Source: Melitaea cinxia
Taxonomy: Eukaryota; Arthropoda; Insecta; Lepidoptera; Nymphalidae
Assembly (NCBI RefSeq): GCF_905220565.1
Contig: NC_059395.1
Location: forward strand, 18,083,289 to 18,147,288
Reading direction: 5' to 3'
DNA length: 64,000 bases
Of this stretch, positions 18,362-29,402 are shown one piece after another. The notes under the pieces are model-generated. The model made no database searches. It was not told the DNA's origin and saw only the letters and a program-made list of their open reading frames with translations. The position numbers and the translations under genes are program-made. Numbering within the stretch: position 1 is the first letter of the stretch; each line of letters opens with the position of its first letter.

Positions 18362-18477
18362 TTATTTCCGAGGGTAAGGAGTACGGAATCCTTTCCTCCG
18401 GCACTTAGTATCGATAATCAGCTGAGCTTGACGCTTCAAGTAACAACGAGATGGAATATCTTCTTCTTCATCGGAGG
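18362..18477 (-). CDS. ODAD3: ODAD3 exon 12 (last)
   Basis: Acceptor tttttccag; PSDEEEDIPSRCYLKRQAQ through the basic end TPYPRK, stop TAA 18364-18362. AATAAA follows 31 nt later on the minus strand. The acidic-to-basic tail matches the CCDC151 C-terminus. Confidence 0.87.
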
Positions 18478-19864
18478 CTGGAAAAATAAGATTAATATAT
18501 ATGTTATTTGGGACTTTTTAGTTTAATTCTCCCGTTCTGAACCATAATGCGATGTTATATAGCCTACTTTCTTTAACGAAAACAAAAAAGTGAACCCTTG
18601 TGTCTTTTTTAGCGCATTTAATCGATCAAAAAACTTGCACATACAAAAATAGATAAACGAACATTTCCTTTCTACGTTGTTAGTATATATTTAGTGACAA
18701 GTTAAATCGTTTAAGATTATATAGTGATAAATGATATTATTTTCGAAATTAAACGCTGTGAAATTAATTATATCGATATTCACAGCATATTCCGGTTTTG
18801 GCGCTAAAGTACCGCTCAATGATAATAAGTTCTTGATATTAGAACTGTTCTAGTCGAAAATTATTTCTTAATCATTTCAAGCAGTTCTCACAGGCTTGTT
18901 AAAAAAACTTCACAATTATTTATTTATCATGGACATCTGAAATTTTACGCAGTCAGATATTTGTATGAATAATTCTTTTTTAGCATTGAATATAAATTTA
19001 TATTATAATTAAGTCTATCTAATGATGAAGATCTAGAAAATACTTGTATAATGTAAATCTTATACTAGATCCTGCCGTCGACCTTGCCTAGTGTAACGTT
19101 ACGTAATTTTTAATTTGTATATAACATCTGATGGTTTCCAGTTTTTACTGGTTTTTCAAAAATAGTAAAACGAGTTTTTATTTATTTTTCATCGAAAATA
19201 TTAGTGTAAAGTTTCGGGCATGAAAAAAACTTCTTAAAAACTTTTATTATATCACAAACACTTCGATAATGTTTAGGTTACGAAAGCATTTGTTCTACGA
19301 TGAATAATTAATACTATGTGAAGACATGTTGTTTTATAAGTATAGACATAATATATATATATTTAGAGATATGATAAAAATAATCCAAAGTTAAATAATC
19401 GTTACGTTATTTTTTTTAAATTATACAATTTTGTGCACAACATTCCTAATTTGTCTTTTTATGTACATCTTCAAAAAGTGATTAGATTACTTTAAAAATC
19501 AAGCTGAATTGGCACAGGTGTGCTTAGCGATTCATTTATATTTATATAAATTTTTTAATATATATTTACGCGGTGCCTTGACGGGTTCCCTCGTGACAAG
19601 TTCCTTGTATGTCGGTAAGATCTTTTCAGACTCCTTCGTGCTTGGACTCTTAGCGCTTAATCCTGTCACAGATGGGGCTCCACTCGGTGTCTGGAATGTG
19701 TTAACTTTCTGAGATTTATTAGTGTTTAATGAAAACAAACAACAATTTACACATTTTACAACATACTAAATTTTTTTTAGAAACATTTTTTAATGTATAT
19801 ATAATTAAAGTCATACATTCTCCATAAAATCTGTACAAATAAATTTACATTTAATAAATACACA

Positions 19865-19952
<88 letters not shown>

Positions 19953-22900
19953 CAATTATCAAACTGCTCGTCATTATAATGTTCAACTTTTAAATTAAAT
20001 TATTTTACAATTAGCTACACCATGAAGTTTTGCCATCATTCTCCATTATTTTATTCACCCTCTTGATACTACAAAAGTTTTTTTTGGGTGGAAAAAAAAT
20101 GTACGATGCGTCTGATTACCGTAGCCTATTGTAACAGATGTATCGGAGACTTTCAATACCAGAATCGGACAATACATTGCCATGAGTTTTTGGATAAATG
20201 TAGTCTAATTTAGCCGTTATCTTATTTTAGACCTTTACATGCCTTTTGTCAGTAGCGTAGATAAGTTAGACTCTAAGCACTTCAATACTATCATTCATCA
20301 TCATCATCATTATAGCCTACAGTCCACTGCTGGACATAGACCTTCACAAGTTTACGCCAAAAATAACGTGAACTCATGTGTTTTGCCCATAGTCACCACG
20401 CTGGGCAGGCGGGTTGGTGACCGCAGGGCTGGCTTTGTCGCGCTTCAATACCAATATTGTTCTTATTATTAATCTTTTATGTCCTTACATGACTCAAACA
20501 CTAAAACTAATCTAAGATTCCTTTATCCTCACATTAGACGTGACAGCGACAGCCTGGTCTCGTCTCGCCGACAACAGAGCGCACCGGTTCCGCGCCGCGT
20601 TGTACCGCGCCGTGAGCACGACCAGGATCTCGTTGATATCCCGCGCTTCAGCTGTCCACTCTGGCGTCGCTGGCTCCCCGATCACCTTTTTTTTATGTCA
20701 TAGGTCGGCAAACAAGCGTACGGCTCACCTGATGGTAAGCGATTACCGTAGCTTATAGACGCCTGCAACACCAGAAGCATCGCAAGCGCGTTGCCGACCC
20801 AATCCCCAATCCCCCCAGGAGCTCTGGTCACCTTACTCACCAACAGGAATACAATAGGTACTGCTTGAAAACAGTATTATTTAGCTGTGATCTTCTGTAA
20901 GGTCGAGGTACTACCCCAGTCGGGCTGCTTCATATTTTGAGCAGGAAATTCCTGCTGTGCCCTACCTCAGTTAAGTGCCCTCACCTTACAAATTACTACT
21001 TTCGTACTTTTGAAGTACGCACGCTTGACTTACGGAGTAAGCTGATGAATGCGTGACAAGAGCGTTACGAAAAGTGTGATCGGACGAGACGAACAGAAGT
21101 TGAGAGGGAGATATAAGTTAGATAGAGCTGAAGAAGTTTTACTTCAGTCGTGTGGTCTGAAGTACACTCGTTTGTTATGTTAATTGGACTTACAGAATAG
21201 TATTGTTTATTATGATTTTATGTTAATTGTAAAGATTTTCCATATTTTAAGATGGTGTCAAACGTGTTTCACGACTTTGTCCTTATGAATCGTGTTGTGA
21301 TATATTATAGCCTACATTACACTGTATGGTCATTTGTTAAGCTTTCTCTTTGACTAAAGAAGAAGAAAGGTGAATAACTCGATTCACTTTGCGGTCTTTG
21401 CGTTGTCATACTCGTAAGGGGATAACATGAATTTAAAATTATTTTTAAATCTGCATGTAAGATAAAATATCGAGACTTGTACGTCGGCTAATGTCTGTCT
21501 GGTGTAGTGTATTGAATGTTATATAATAGCCTATAGGCTATATTATATATTATATAACATATATTTAAAACGTGTTTACACTTTTATTAACTTACATCTA
21601 AGAGCTTACACAAATCATACAACAATCTCTTTATTTCCAAAAGGAATGTTTCCAATTTGTCGTACTTCTCTTGCAACTCCATATAATTCTTCTCTTCCTG
21701 TTCTATCTTTGATTTTAGTTCTGTTATTTCTTCTTGACCTCTGCAAGTAAGAAATAATTATCCAAAGATTTATGCTCTCAAAATTAAAATTTTATTTTCA
21801 CTTTTATACGTATTTATATGTATTTTCACTTATAAAGTTCATTACAATCAAAAACCTAAATTATTCTATTTAATATTGTATGAAAATTTTCTATTTTAGT
21901 TTCTGTAAACTAACAAAAGCAACGCGCTTTGTAATTTGGCTTAGTGGATATTTAAATTACCAAATTGTAGTAACTAAACCCTCGAAATTTAGTGGTAAAA
22001 ACTGCAGAAACATATTTGATTTACACACTATTTTCTATAATAATGAGCCAATCTTACTCATCCTTATCCTTCACTGACGCAAACTTGTACCCCTCCAGTT
22101 CGGCCATGAGTGATGTCTGCGTCTGTTCCAGTTGTAGCTTCTCCTCTTCAGTTGTCTGCTGCAAGTAGTTCAATCTCTTCGACGTTTCCCGCTGAGCTCG
22201 GAATCTGTCGAATACTTCTTCGGCTTCGTTCACTCCTAGTAGAAATACATTTTTTTTGTTATGTAGTTACTTATTTCCTGGTAGTGGGAATTAGGAAACC
22301 AAGTAGGATATCGAGGAGTGTGTTAATTGCAGTTTTACAAATATTATTTATTAATAGTCTGTGGTCTGGTCTTAGCACAAGCATATTATAGTAACGTTTG
22401 CCACTCTTTATAGATAAATTATTGACCAATGTACTGTGGATGAAATTATAAGTTTATTATTTATCGTTGTGTCCATTTGTTATAAATATTCTTTGACGAT
22501 TAGCAGGAAAGTGGACATAGGGTGCCAATCAAACCACCAATTGCAAATTCATGCGACGTTTCGATCCTTTATTGGACCATCATTAGGCATCTACAAAATA
22601 CAAAACATTGAAGAAAGTTGTATACCCAAATTAATCCACAACAACAACAAAACAAAAAGAACCACATCATCAGTACCTTTACATACAGTAGTCAAAAGAC
22701 ATCTCCCGTCAAAGTATAATGAAAGAACTTTACACAACATACAACACACAACTTTCAATCATAACGTGGGATATAAAAATAGCTATATATGTAGCAGTTT
22801 ATGTGAGATATCGCTAGATTATTTTTGTTTATTATTTGTTCTAATCTAAGAAGAGTTTTTATAAAGTGGTTAGACGTAATTCGGATTTAATATGTAAGCG

Positions 22901-25900
22901 AAAAAAAAAGAAAGCATATAAAAAGTAAATATAAAATTAATTTTAGCTGATCAAAACTATATGTAATAATACTACTTCGGCGTTTTTGAAAATCTATAAA
23001 TTACCTGTAAGTTTCATTAGTCTTTGGAAAATATCTTCCATCTGCGCTACAGCGGACTGGTCTTCAGTGACAGCATCACCCTCAGTCGATCTCACTGATT
23101 CCTGTCTCACTGGCCGCGCTGTAACAGGAAAAATAATAAATGTCTTTTATTAATTTAATTAAAAAGTCTGTAGTCAGCAATGATTGTGTTGTTGTTGTGT
23201 CTATCCTGTGAGAAGGATGCGCAGAAGGACGGGGATATCTTTTTACGTTAATTTAATGATCATCTTCAGTTTGTAAAATTTTATCATATCACTGAAATAG
23301 CATACGATCTTATTCGGCTTACAGTACTTTTTACACAGTAAATATTTAATTTAAAAACTTGCGTAATTCTCGTATCTCGTGTTTGTACTATAGAAATGTT
23401 TTCGGAGTAAAATAAGCCTATCTCTATGACTTCTATAACTAATCAAAAGGAACAACAAGCTTACATCTCCTAGCTTTTTAATGAAGTTTAGCTTTTCCTT
23501 TGAATTTAGCTTTTTGCCGATGTCCTTTTTTAATACGTGTTCTCTGTTTTGAAATAACAAGTGTACTTATAAGTAAACTGTAAAAGGACTTTATAGCAAT
23601 ACACACGGCGAAGGCTTATCTATACCTGAAGTACCTTTCTTTAATTTGCGAATAAAAAGAATCAAATAAAATATATTTAATAATTTTCCAAACTGAAACA
23701 GTTTTTTCGTTACTTTTTTTCTTAAACTATGTAGGTAACTAACTGCCTACATTATATCTCTCTATATCTTCATATCATATCTACTATAAATCAAACATTT
23801 AATGTATTAGGAAATGTTGGTTTTTATTTATTCGATCGCTTCTTTAACTATAAAACAAGATCATTATTGTTACTATTATCCGGTAATAGAATAAAGTTAT
23901 ATTCTTTTCCCAAGGTGTTGAAATATTTGCATATATGAAGTGTCGTTAACCTGATCAGCGTCGAAATAAATTTAATATATTAGGTGATAAATGTAAATTA
24001 GCTTTATCGGAAAGTTTTAACTGACAAAATTTTACAGGTGTGTCAATTAATAAAACGTATTGTGGGTAAAATTCCAGAAATAGTTTTACTCTTGCCTAAA
24101 GTATGAACTAATATTTAAGTTAAAGATTTAAATAACGTCTAAAAGAATAACAACGAATGTTTTCTGTCTTGGTTATTATATCATATCATATATATTAATT
24201 CGCTAAGGTCTCAATATGACTCCACATAATTTATTCTCTACCGGCGTCTAAAACTAAAAAATGTAAACTATTTAAAAAGGAAGGTTAAGTATACGTTAAG
24301 GAGAAAGGAGGCTAATTTTTCGTCAAACAACGTGGTTGAAACCACACGTCTCAGCTAGTTTAACGTAATTGAGTAATTTCAGTCATTTCTTTGTGTCCAA
24401 CAAGGCGATGCCTATGACCAATAGTGGGCTGCGATAGGCTGATGAGACAATTTGCGATAACTATTGTTAAATCTAGCTATTAATATATACCATATTTTTC
24501 TAATTCAATTACACATTAATACAGTTGTTGAAATGGAATAAGTCTCTCTTTGTAACAATATATGTATGGGAAAATCAAAAATGTCTTTATTCAAATAGGC
24601 TTCAAAAGTACATTGGTATCGTTATTTTACAAATTTAAAATTAAATTATTTTTAAAAGTGAAGCTATGCAGAATTGGGATGCAGGATCTGCAGAAAAGAA
24701 CCGACAAGAAACTCTGAAAAATATATAAACTGGTTTTTATACACATTTGTCTGTTTAAAAAAAAATGGCTTGTAATCTGTTTAACCTCTAAAATTGTAAG
24801 CCATTTTCGATTAGTGAACAATAGATAAAACTGAGTCAAAATCCAAACCATGTCCTTGGACAGATATAAGAACACAATTGAAAATTACATTTTTTCATAT
24901 TCGTCAGATCCTTGCAATATGTTTGTTACGAGTTTCAAATCAGCTTGTAGGAGATCATAGCACTTGTTTAGAAACTTATAAAACTACATAATTTTAGCTT
25001 CAAGAAAGAAACAAAATTTCAAGAAAGAAATTTGTAAAGTACTAGCTGTGACTGCGGCTTCGCCGCGTTTTGGGTATTAACATGTTTAACGTGATTCTTA
25101 TTTATGAACCAGTTGACATGAAACAAATACTAAAATATGTTAAGTGAAGCTTACCACAATATATTAGTGAAAATCCCATCTAGATCAGATAAGCCGTTTT
25201 TGAGATTAGCGTGCACAAACGCATAGACAAACATAAAAATTCTAACAACCATTGTTTTGGGTGCTATTTGCGGTGACAAAGGTCCCAATAAATAATATTT
25301 TTTTCTCATATATCTTTCTTGTACAGACAGCGATTCGTTACATTTTTATTATATATATTACCACATAATCTAATTGAATTTACCGATATTCCAGCTAACA
25401 GGAATATTTAAATCCTTACAAACAATGCGTCCAATTATTTATTAATTATTCCATAGCGTATGCTCTTATAATTTCTAAGCGATCATTGAATAGCGTTACA
25501 ACATTTCAAAAGCTTTAGCTGTAACATGACTTACCCGCGGGAGGAAATATCCTCTTCTCCAACTTCTCCAGCTCCCTTTTTCTCTCGTTGAACCTCTGTG
25601 CAAAGAAGGCACGCTCGGAGGCCCGTGCGTGCTCCGCGTCGTGAGCACGAGCAGCTTCCGCAGCCGTCGCACTCGTGGCGCGGACACGCATCTCTGCTGC
25701 TTCCTCTCGAACTACCTGAAAGTTTGCTTTTGAAAATTCCATCCTAATTTCGGTTACTGGCAACCAGCAGCGAAAATACGCTTTTTGTATAAAAATTTGC
25801 AGCAACTGGAAATATATAGCAAAAACTTATACAAAGTTGGCGGTTGCGTTAACTGAAGTTGCTCCATAAGCTAAACTTCTGACGTTACCTCTAATTTTTT

Positions 25901-28900
25901 TATTTCTTCCTTTTGCTTCTTTAATATATCTTCTATACGTGATAGGGAACTTTCAAACTTCACAGAATCTTCTATGAGCGCCTGCCTGCAACGGACATCA
26001 ATTTTATTTTAAATATGTAGATATTTCCAGTGATGAATGAATTGAGATTACTGACAGGGTTCTTTTTTTAATTATTATTATAGAAATGTATCTTTGTATT
26101 AATGTTTTATTCTAACATGAAACTCATTTTAAAGGATGCTCTCACTATTTTATTATATGGGTGTGTGTAGCTCTATTGTGCTCGTATTCTACGTTACACT
26201 CTGCTTTATATTTATATCAAAAACTTTTTACTTATCGATAAAATATTATTTTGTACTTATAATTACCTAATCGAAAAATATTTTTTCTTAACCAGCTCGG
26301 CTTCGGTCCATTGTATTAAAACTTTGTGTATTTCGTTTTCTAAATGCGAGACATTCTGAAAAGGAAAAACATCAAAAAGGTCGATTGAATACTAAGATTA
26401 TAAGCCCTTTCCTCTCTCCATCAACTGATCGTAGTGAGCAGGAAAAATGGTCTAATGTTAAACAAACTACGTATCAAAAGCAATGTTCGTTTACTTAGTT
26501 ATTCGCACATCTAGCTGATGTCTAACTAACTCCTACAAGAGTTTTTACCGTAGTTGGGCCAAAAAAAAAAAAAACTTTGCACTACTACTAGTGCAGAATC
26601 TGCTTAACTCTGCCCAACATACTTACTTTTCGAGCCCTAGTTGTTATTTTAGACTTCACTAGATCGCTTTTCGTGCTTTCAATGAGTAATTTCTCGTACT
26701 CCTTTTCAAGATTCCGTAGCTTCTTTTTCTTACTACCTTTTTCGTATTTCAGGAGATCTAACATTTTACGTTGTTCTATTACTTTTAAATCTAAATTATG
26801 TATCAACTGAAAAACAAATGGAGAAATATATCATGAGCAGAAATTGTTTGGGCCTATTGTCGATTTAGTATTTAAAAATACGTTTAAATATTTTTATGAA
26901 ATTTTTTAACAAATATTATATTATATTCATAGTAGGTTAACTGCAAAATGCTATTCTTAACTTATTTTTTAAAGAAAATAACTATTCTTTAACCTCTTTT
27001 ATTATTAAGCGAACTTTGTGTAGAAAAGTTTATTATGATATCTGTGAAAATGTATATAATATCTTAATGATGAAAACGCATAGATTGTCTTGGTCATACT
27101 GTAAATTTTGTTTTTTTTTTTATAACGACCTTTGCAAAAGAGAACTGAGAGTTTTTTTTTATCCGGCTTTTTCCTCTCAGCCAACACTCCATTATGTTAA
27201 TTAAAAATGTTTTAATATTTAATAAAGCCGATGACCTAATGTAGGCGATGTCTACCAAAACACTAGAGATTAGTGCAAAATAAAAATGTTGTTATTTATT
27301 GCATAACACTGGGTACTTTACCAAAGTTTGTTATGTACCTAATATAAACAATATTGTAGCAATTTTGAAATTGTTATTAGCCATCTCTTTTATTTATTTA
27401 TTTTTTGAAATAGTATATTTTTTGACTTTTTTAAGTGTGTGTAATTTGTATCTTATGGCGAAATAAATCCTTCTTATATCCTTCTTGCCTTCTTTTTTTA
27501 AAAGTTTAATCTTAATTATCATATATATATAATATTATAGGAAAAATTGCTGCATTGGCCTTCGATTAAATGCGTAAAAGCTAAGTGTCAGAAAAAAGAA
27601 GACTTTTCATTTTTTGAATCGGAAGTATAATAATTTAATTATTTCCTTACTTGATCAGTAGTTTTATTGCCAATGGGACATATATCATTAAGATACTTCT
27701 TCACTTGCGCCTCTTCATCAGACACCGCCTCCCTAGCCTGAGCTAGTTCTACGAGCCGCACTTTTATTTCCTTCTTGAGAGTATCTATCAGATCTCTATT
27801 CTGTTTCTTCTCAGCCTCATTTTCTTCGTAGTGAGATTTTCTTTGACCCTCTGAAACGTAAGTTTATTATGCTATGTATAATTTATACTTGTTTGCGTGT
27901 AGCATATTAGCATTAAAATATTTTGATAAGTATACAACATTTCAATATATTAAATTATTCACTAGCATATATAAGCTGATATTTGGTAAGTGTATATAAC
28001 GCAGATTAGTAGTGAATAAGCACTTGTTAAATGTAACTCCTAAACACTTGATTATCTTAACGTTATCATACGCGTTTTAGGATGAACATCCTTTTACTTT
28101 CCACACTTAGCAGCTACTATATCACAGCCAAATAATACTATTTACAAGTAGTGTTGTTTCGGTGGTAAGTAAGATAGGCGCTCCGAGGGACTGTCGGGTG
28201 TAGGATCAGCTACGCGCGTGCGTTGAAGACATTTATCTCTAGGCTAATTTTTATTATAGGACTAGGGTAAAGAGTACGGCCCGCCTGATTGGTTACCGTA
28301 GCCGATGGTCAAAAACTACTAATTCCAATTTTTACGCTTTAATCAAAATAATCTGATAACAATAATAAACAAATTAATGTTCTTATTAGCTTTACTTATT
28401 TGATCGTTATTTTTGACGACACGTTGGCGCAACGGTCACAGCACTGGTCTGTGGCTGTTGCGCTAGCGGGTGTGGGCTCGATCCCCCACATGACAAACAT
28501 TTCTATTGGTCATACAAGTGTTTCCCGTGATGTAGGTGTTTATGCAGCCCTAGTGGATCTCTCCACCGTGCCTCGGAGAGCACGTTAAGCCGTCGGTCCC
28601 GGTTGTTATCTTGTACACCTGGTAGGAATTAGAGCAGCGTGGTGGATTAAGCTCTGATCCTCGTACATGGGGAAAGAGGCCTATCCCCAGCAGCGGGATA
28701 TTACAGGCTGAAGCGAAATATTTTAGTGTTCCATTGACCACAAAATTCTATTATACTTGGGTACAATACATGTTTGCCCGCTTATCATGTTTTATCACTA
28801 CAAACAGGGATAAGGACAAATTATGTTTTGAATGAACTTGAATGTACGCGTAGTTAGAGTTATAAATACAGATGTGATTAACACAAACCAAAGTAAACAA

Positions 28901-29402
28901 ATAAGTATATTTATTTATTATATATTTTCAGATACATTTTCTGGAATTTATTCCATTAGAACAGACATAAAGCCCTTGGTATGAAAAACATGAAGAGTGA
29001 AATAGATTACTTAAATAAATTATTTACTAACCGATACTACTTCAATTTATGTTTTGGGTTTAAAGTTTTATTACGGTAATTTTAATTATTTAAACTTTTT
29101 TTCTTTTTATGAGGTAGTTTCAACGGTTTCCACGTTGCCCGTACCCTTTTTGTACACAAAGCAATTTTATTTATCCCCATGAGTTTTATAATGGATCTCT
29201 AGGATCATCAGTTCTAAGATTGTCTAGAAAGCTAGAACGCGGTCTGTCAGTTGAATTAATGAAATGTAATCTGTGTATATAAATAAAAATAGAAACCTGA
29301 TAATTGTATTTTCTTTTTGATTTCGAATATTTTTGAATTTATCGTCGTGAGTTTGTCCTCCGTTTCTATTTCAAAGGGATGTCTCTGATAACACGTCACC
29401 AT
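18362..29402 (-). CDS. ODAD3: Outer dynein arm docking complex subunit 3 (CCDC151 homologue)
   Basis: Twelve exons on the minus strand give a complete 565-aa protein: 29402-29297, 27850-27651, 26806-26627, 26355-26267, 25985-25889, 25715-25535, 23118-23005, 22235-22058, 21740-21596, 20685-20533, 19708-19570, 18477-18362. All junctions are GT-AG and keep frame. The protein is coiled coil nearly throughout. Landmarks fit CCDC151 in order: KKKIQLSEGQRK near residue 30-40, HNLDLKVIEQRK near 103, a central heptad-rich region, and an acidic-then-basic tail SDEEEDIPSRCYLKRQ. Length is near the ~595 aa of the human protein. Family role: part of the complex that anchors outer dynein arms to axonemal doublets; in a moth, expected mainly in testis. 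The exon-10 acceptor is altered by a retroposon insertion. Assignment rests on remembered homology. Confidence 0.9.
18478..19569 (-). other. ODAD3 intron 11
   Basis: AT-rich intron; nothing further recognised. Confidence 0.6.
19570..19708 (-). CDS. ODAD3: ODAD3 exon 11
   Basis: Acceptor aatctcag, donor CCGC|gtaaat; KVNTFQTPSGAPSVTG through VTREPVKAP. Low-complexity Ser/Lys/Pro linker; family conservation is weak here. Confidence 0.78.
19868..19949. repeat. (TA)n microsatellite
   Basis: About 40 uninterrupted TA units. Confidence 0.97.
20098..20185 (-). mobile_element. Diverged fragment of the 20689-20980 retroposon family
   Basis: GTACGATGCGTCTGATTACC and GATTACCGTAGCCTAT resemble the 3' part of the element at 20689-20980, with many changes. 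Confidence 0.5.
20292..20442 (-). mobile_element. Retroposon 3' end with shared tail and ATG microsatellite (copy 2)
   Basis: Minus-strand reading ends GAGG.CTATGTCCAGCAG, TGGACTGTAGGCTATA and then (ATG)n. A short tandem-repeat tail is characteristic of RTE-type 3' ends. Its body is a 5'-truncated version of 16517-16822. Confidence 0.8.
20533..20685 (-). CDS. ODAD3: ODAD3 exon 10 (acceptor replaced by retroposon tail)
   Basis: Encodes VIGEPATPEWTAEARDINE through CALLSARRDQAVAVTSN; donor AAT|gtgagg. The acceptor AG is preceded by the A-rich tail of a retroposon and has no pyrimidine tract. The reading frame itself is intact and joins exon 9 in phase 0. Confidence 0.8.
20689..20980 (-). mobile_element. 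SINE-like retroposon inserted at ODAD3 exon 10
   Basis: 292 bp flanked by the 7-bp duplication TCACCTT (20682-20688 and 20981-20987). On the minus strand it runs from about GAGGTAGGGCACAGC to GCCGACCTATGACAT plus an A-run. A second full copy in plus orientation lies at 36876-37165. Confidence 0.88.
21005..21176 (+). mobile_element. MITE-like repeat, GAAGTTTTACTTCA family (copy A)
   Basis: Shares with 57063-57246 (inverted) ACGCACGCTTGACT, GAATGCGTGAC, GAGCGTTACGAAAAGTGTGA and GAAGTTTTACTTCAG, then ends AAGTACACTCG. Lies in ODAD3 intron 9. Confidence 0.75.
21516..21560. repeat. Nested palindrome beside ODAD3 exon 9 donor
   Basis: Outer 13-bp arms ATGTTATATAATA/TATTATATAACAT enclose the perfect palindrome TAGCCTATAGGCTA. 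Confidence 0.85.
21596..21740 (-). CDS. ODAD3: ODAD3 exon 9
   Basis: Acceptor cttgcag, donor gtaagt; GQEEITELKSKIEQEEK through RLLYDLCKLLD. A large palindrome lies about 35 nt downstream of the donor. Confidence 0.88.
22058..22235 (-). CDS. ODAD3: ODAD3 exon 8
   Basis: Acceptor ttctactag, donor GA|gtaaga; VNEAEEVFDRFRAQRETSK through ELEGYKFASVKDKDE. Coiled coil. Confidence 0.88.
22236..23004 (-). other. ODAD3 intron 7
   Basis: 769 bp, AT-rich. An open frame of about 137 codons on the plus strand (22436-22849) has no recognisable homology and I do not call it a gene. Confidence 0.5.
23005..23118 (-). CDS. ODAD3: ODAD3 exon 7
   Basis: Acceptor tgttacag, donor gtaatt; RPVRQESVRSTEGDAVTED followed by MEDIFQRLMKLT. 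Confidence 0.87.
24580..24740 (-). mobile_element. Non-LTR retrotransposon 3'-end fragment
   Basis: ATGTCTTTATTCAAATAGGC and later GCAGAAAAGAACCGACAAGA are hallmarks I know from lepidopteran non-LTR 3' ends. Distantly like the 5866-6052 fragment. Confidence 0.5.
25041..25290. repeat. Dispersed CTAGCTGTGACTGCGGCTTC repeat
   Basis: The start ACTAGCTGTGACTGCGGCTT and the downstream GCCGTTTTTGAGATTAGCG and ACGCATAGACAAACA segments match a very common lepidopteran interspersed repeat; boundaries approximate. Confidence 0.55.
25535..25715 (-). CDS. ODAD3: ODAD3 exon 6
   Basis: Acceptor ctttcag, donor gtaagt. Encodes VVREEAAEMRVRATSATA through KRELEKLEKRIFPPA. Markedly GC-rich compared with its flanks; Ala/Glu/Arg-rich coiled coil. 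Confidence 0.9.
25889..25985 (-). CDS. ODAD3: ODAD3 exon 5
   Basis: Acceptor gttgcag, donor gtaacg; QALIEDSVKFESSLSRIED, then a Lys/Glu-rich helix. Ends in phase 0. Confidence 0.88.
26267..26355 (-). CDS. ODAD3: ODAD3 exon 4
   Basis: Acceptor ttttcag, donor gtaatt; NVSHLENEIHKVLIQWTE then KKKYFSI, ending in phase 2. Confidence 0.88.
26627..26806 (-). CDS. ODAD3: ODAD3 exon 3
   Basis: Acceptor tttttcag, donor gtaagt, 60 codons in phase 0. Encodes LIHNLDLKVIEQRKMLDLL..., the segment most like human CCDC151. First codon is TTG, entered by splicing. Confidence 0.9.
26807..27650 (-). other. ODAD3 intron 2
   Basis: AT-rich; no feature recognised. Confidence 0.6.
27651..27850 (-). CDS. ODAD3: ODAD3 exon 2
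   Basis: Acceptor gtttcag, donor gtaagg. Encodes GQRKSHYEENEAEKKQN through KYLNDICPIGNKTTDQ; coiled coil. Confidence 0.9.
28149..28310. mobile_element. Rearranged fragments of the 20689-20980 retroposon family
   Basis: 28149-28230 matches the GGTGAGTAAGG/CTCCGAGG part in plus orientation. 28268-28305 (AGAGTACGGCCCGCCTGATT) matches the 3' part in minus orientation. Two inverted pieces side by side. Confidence 0.55.
28423..28715 (+). mobile_element. tRNA-derived SINE, full length
   Basis: The 5' head has RNA polymerase III boxes: A box TGGCGCAACGG (28425-28435) and B box GGCTCGATCCC (28475-28485), 40 bp apart as in a tRNA gene. The body follows, then the 3' end GAGGCCTATCCCCAGCAGCG and ACAGGCTGAA. 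The 3' end resembles that of the RTE fragments at 46.8 and 50.9 kb, as expected if the SINE borrows LINE machinery. Confidence 0.85.
29297..29402 (-). CDS. ODAD3: ODAD3 exon 1
   Basis: ATG at 29402-29400; MVTCYQRHPFEIETEDK, then KKKIQLS, ending in phase 1 at donor TCAG|gtttct (weak donor). Upstream in-frame codons exist, but this Met gives a start that fits the family. Confidence 0.85.

Larger units (their letters stand above)
19709..20532 (-). other. ODAD3 intron 10
   Basis: Contains an ~80-bp (TA)n microsatellite (19868-19949), a decayed retroposon fragment (20098-20185) and a shared-tail retroposon (20292-20442). Confidence 0.65.
23119..25534 (-). other. ODAD3 intron 6
   Basis: 2.4 kb intron with a non-LTR 3' end (about 24580-24740) and a CTAGCTGTG-type repeat (25041-25290). 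Confidence 0.55.
27851..29296 (-). other. ODAD3 intron 1
   Basis: Contains a complete tRNA-derived SINE (28423-28715) and rearranged pieces of the 20689-20980 retroposon family (28149-28310). Confidence 0.6.

Noticed and set aside
19777..19986. Minus-strand open frame of alternating Ile-Tyr
   Set aside because: It is a translation of the (TA)n microsatellite, not a gene.
22436..22849. 137-codon plus-strand frame in ODAD3 intron 7
   Set aside because: No recognisable domain, low-complexity composition, lies inside an intron; length is within chance for this much sequence.
28423..28500. Possible tRNA gene
   Set aside because: A and B boxes are present, but the cloverleaf is degenerate and the sequence continues into a SINE body with a LINE-like tail, so it is a SINE head.
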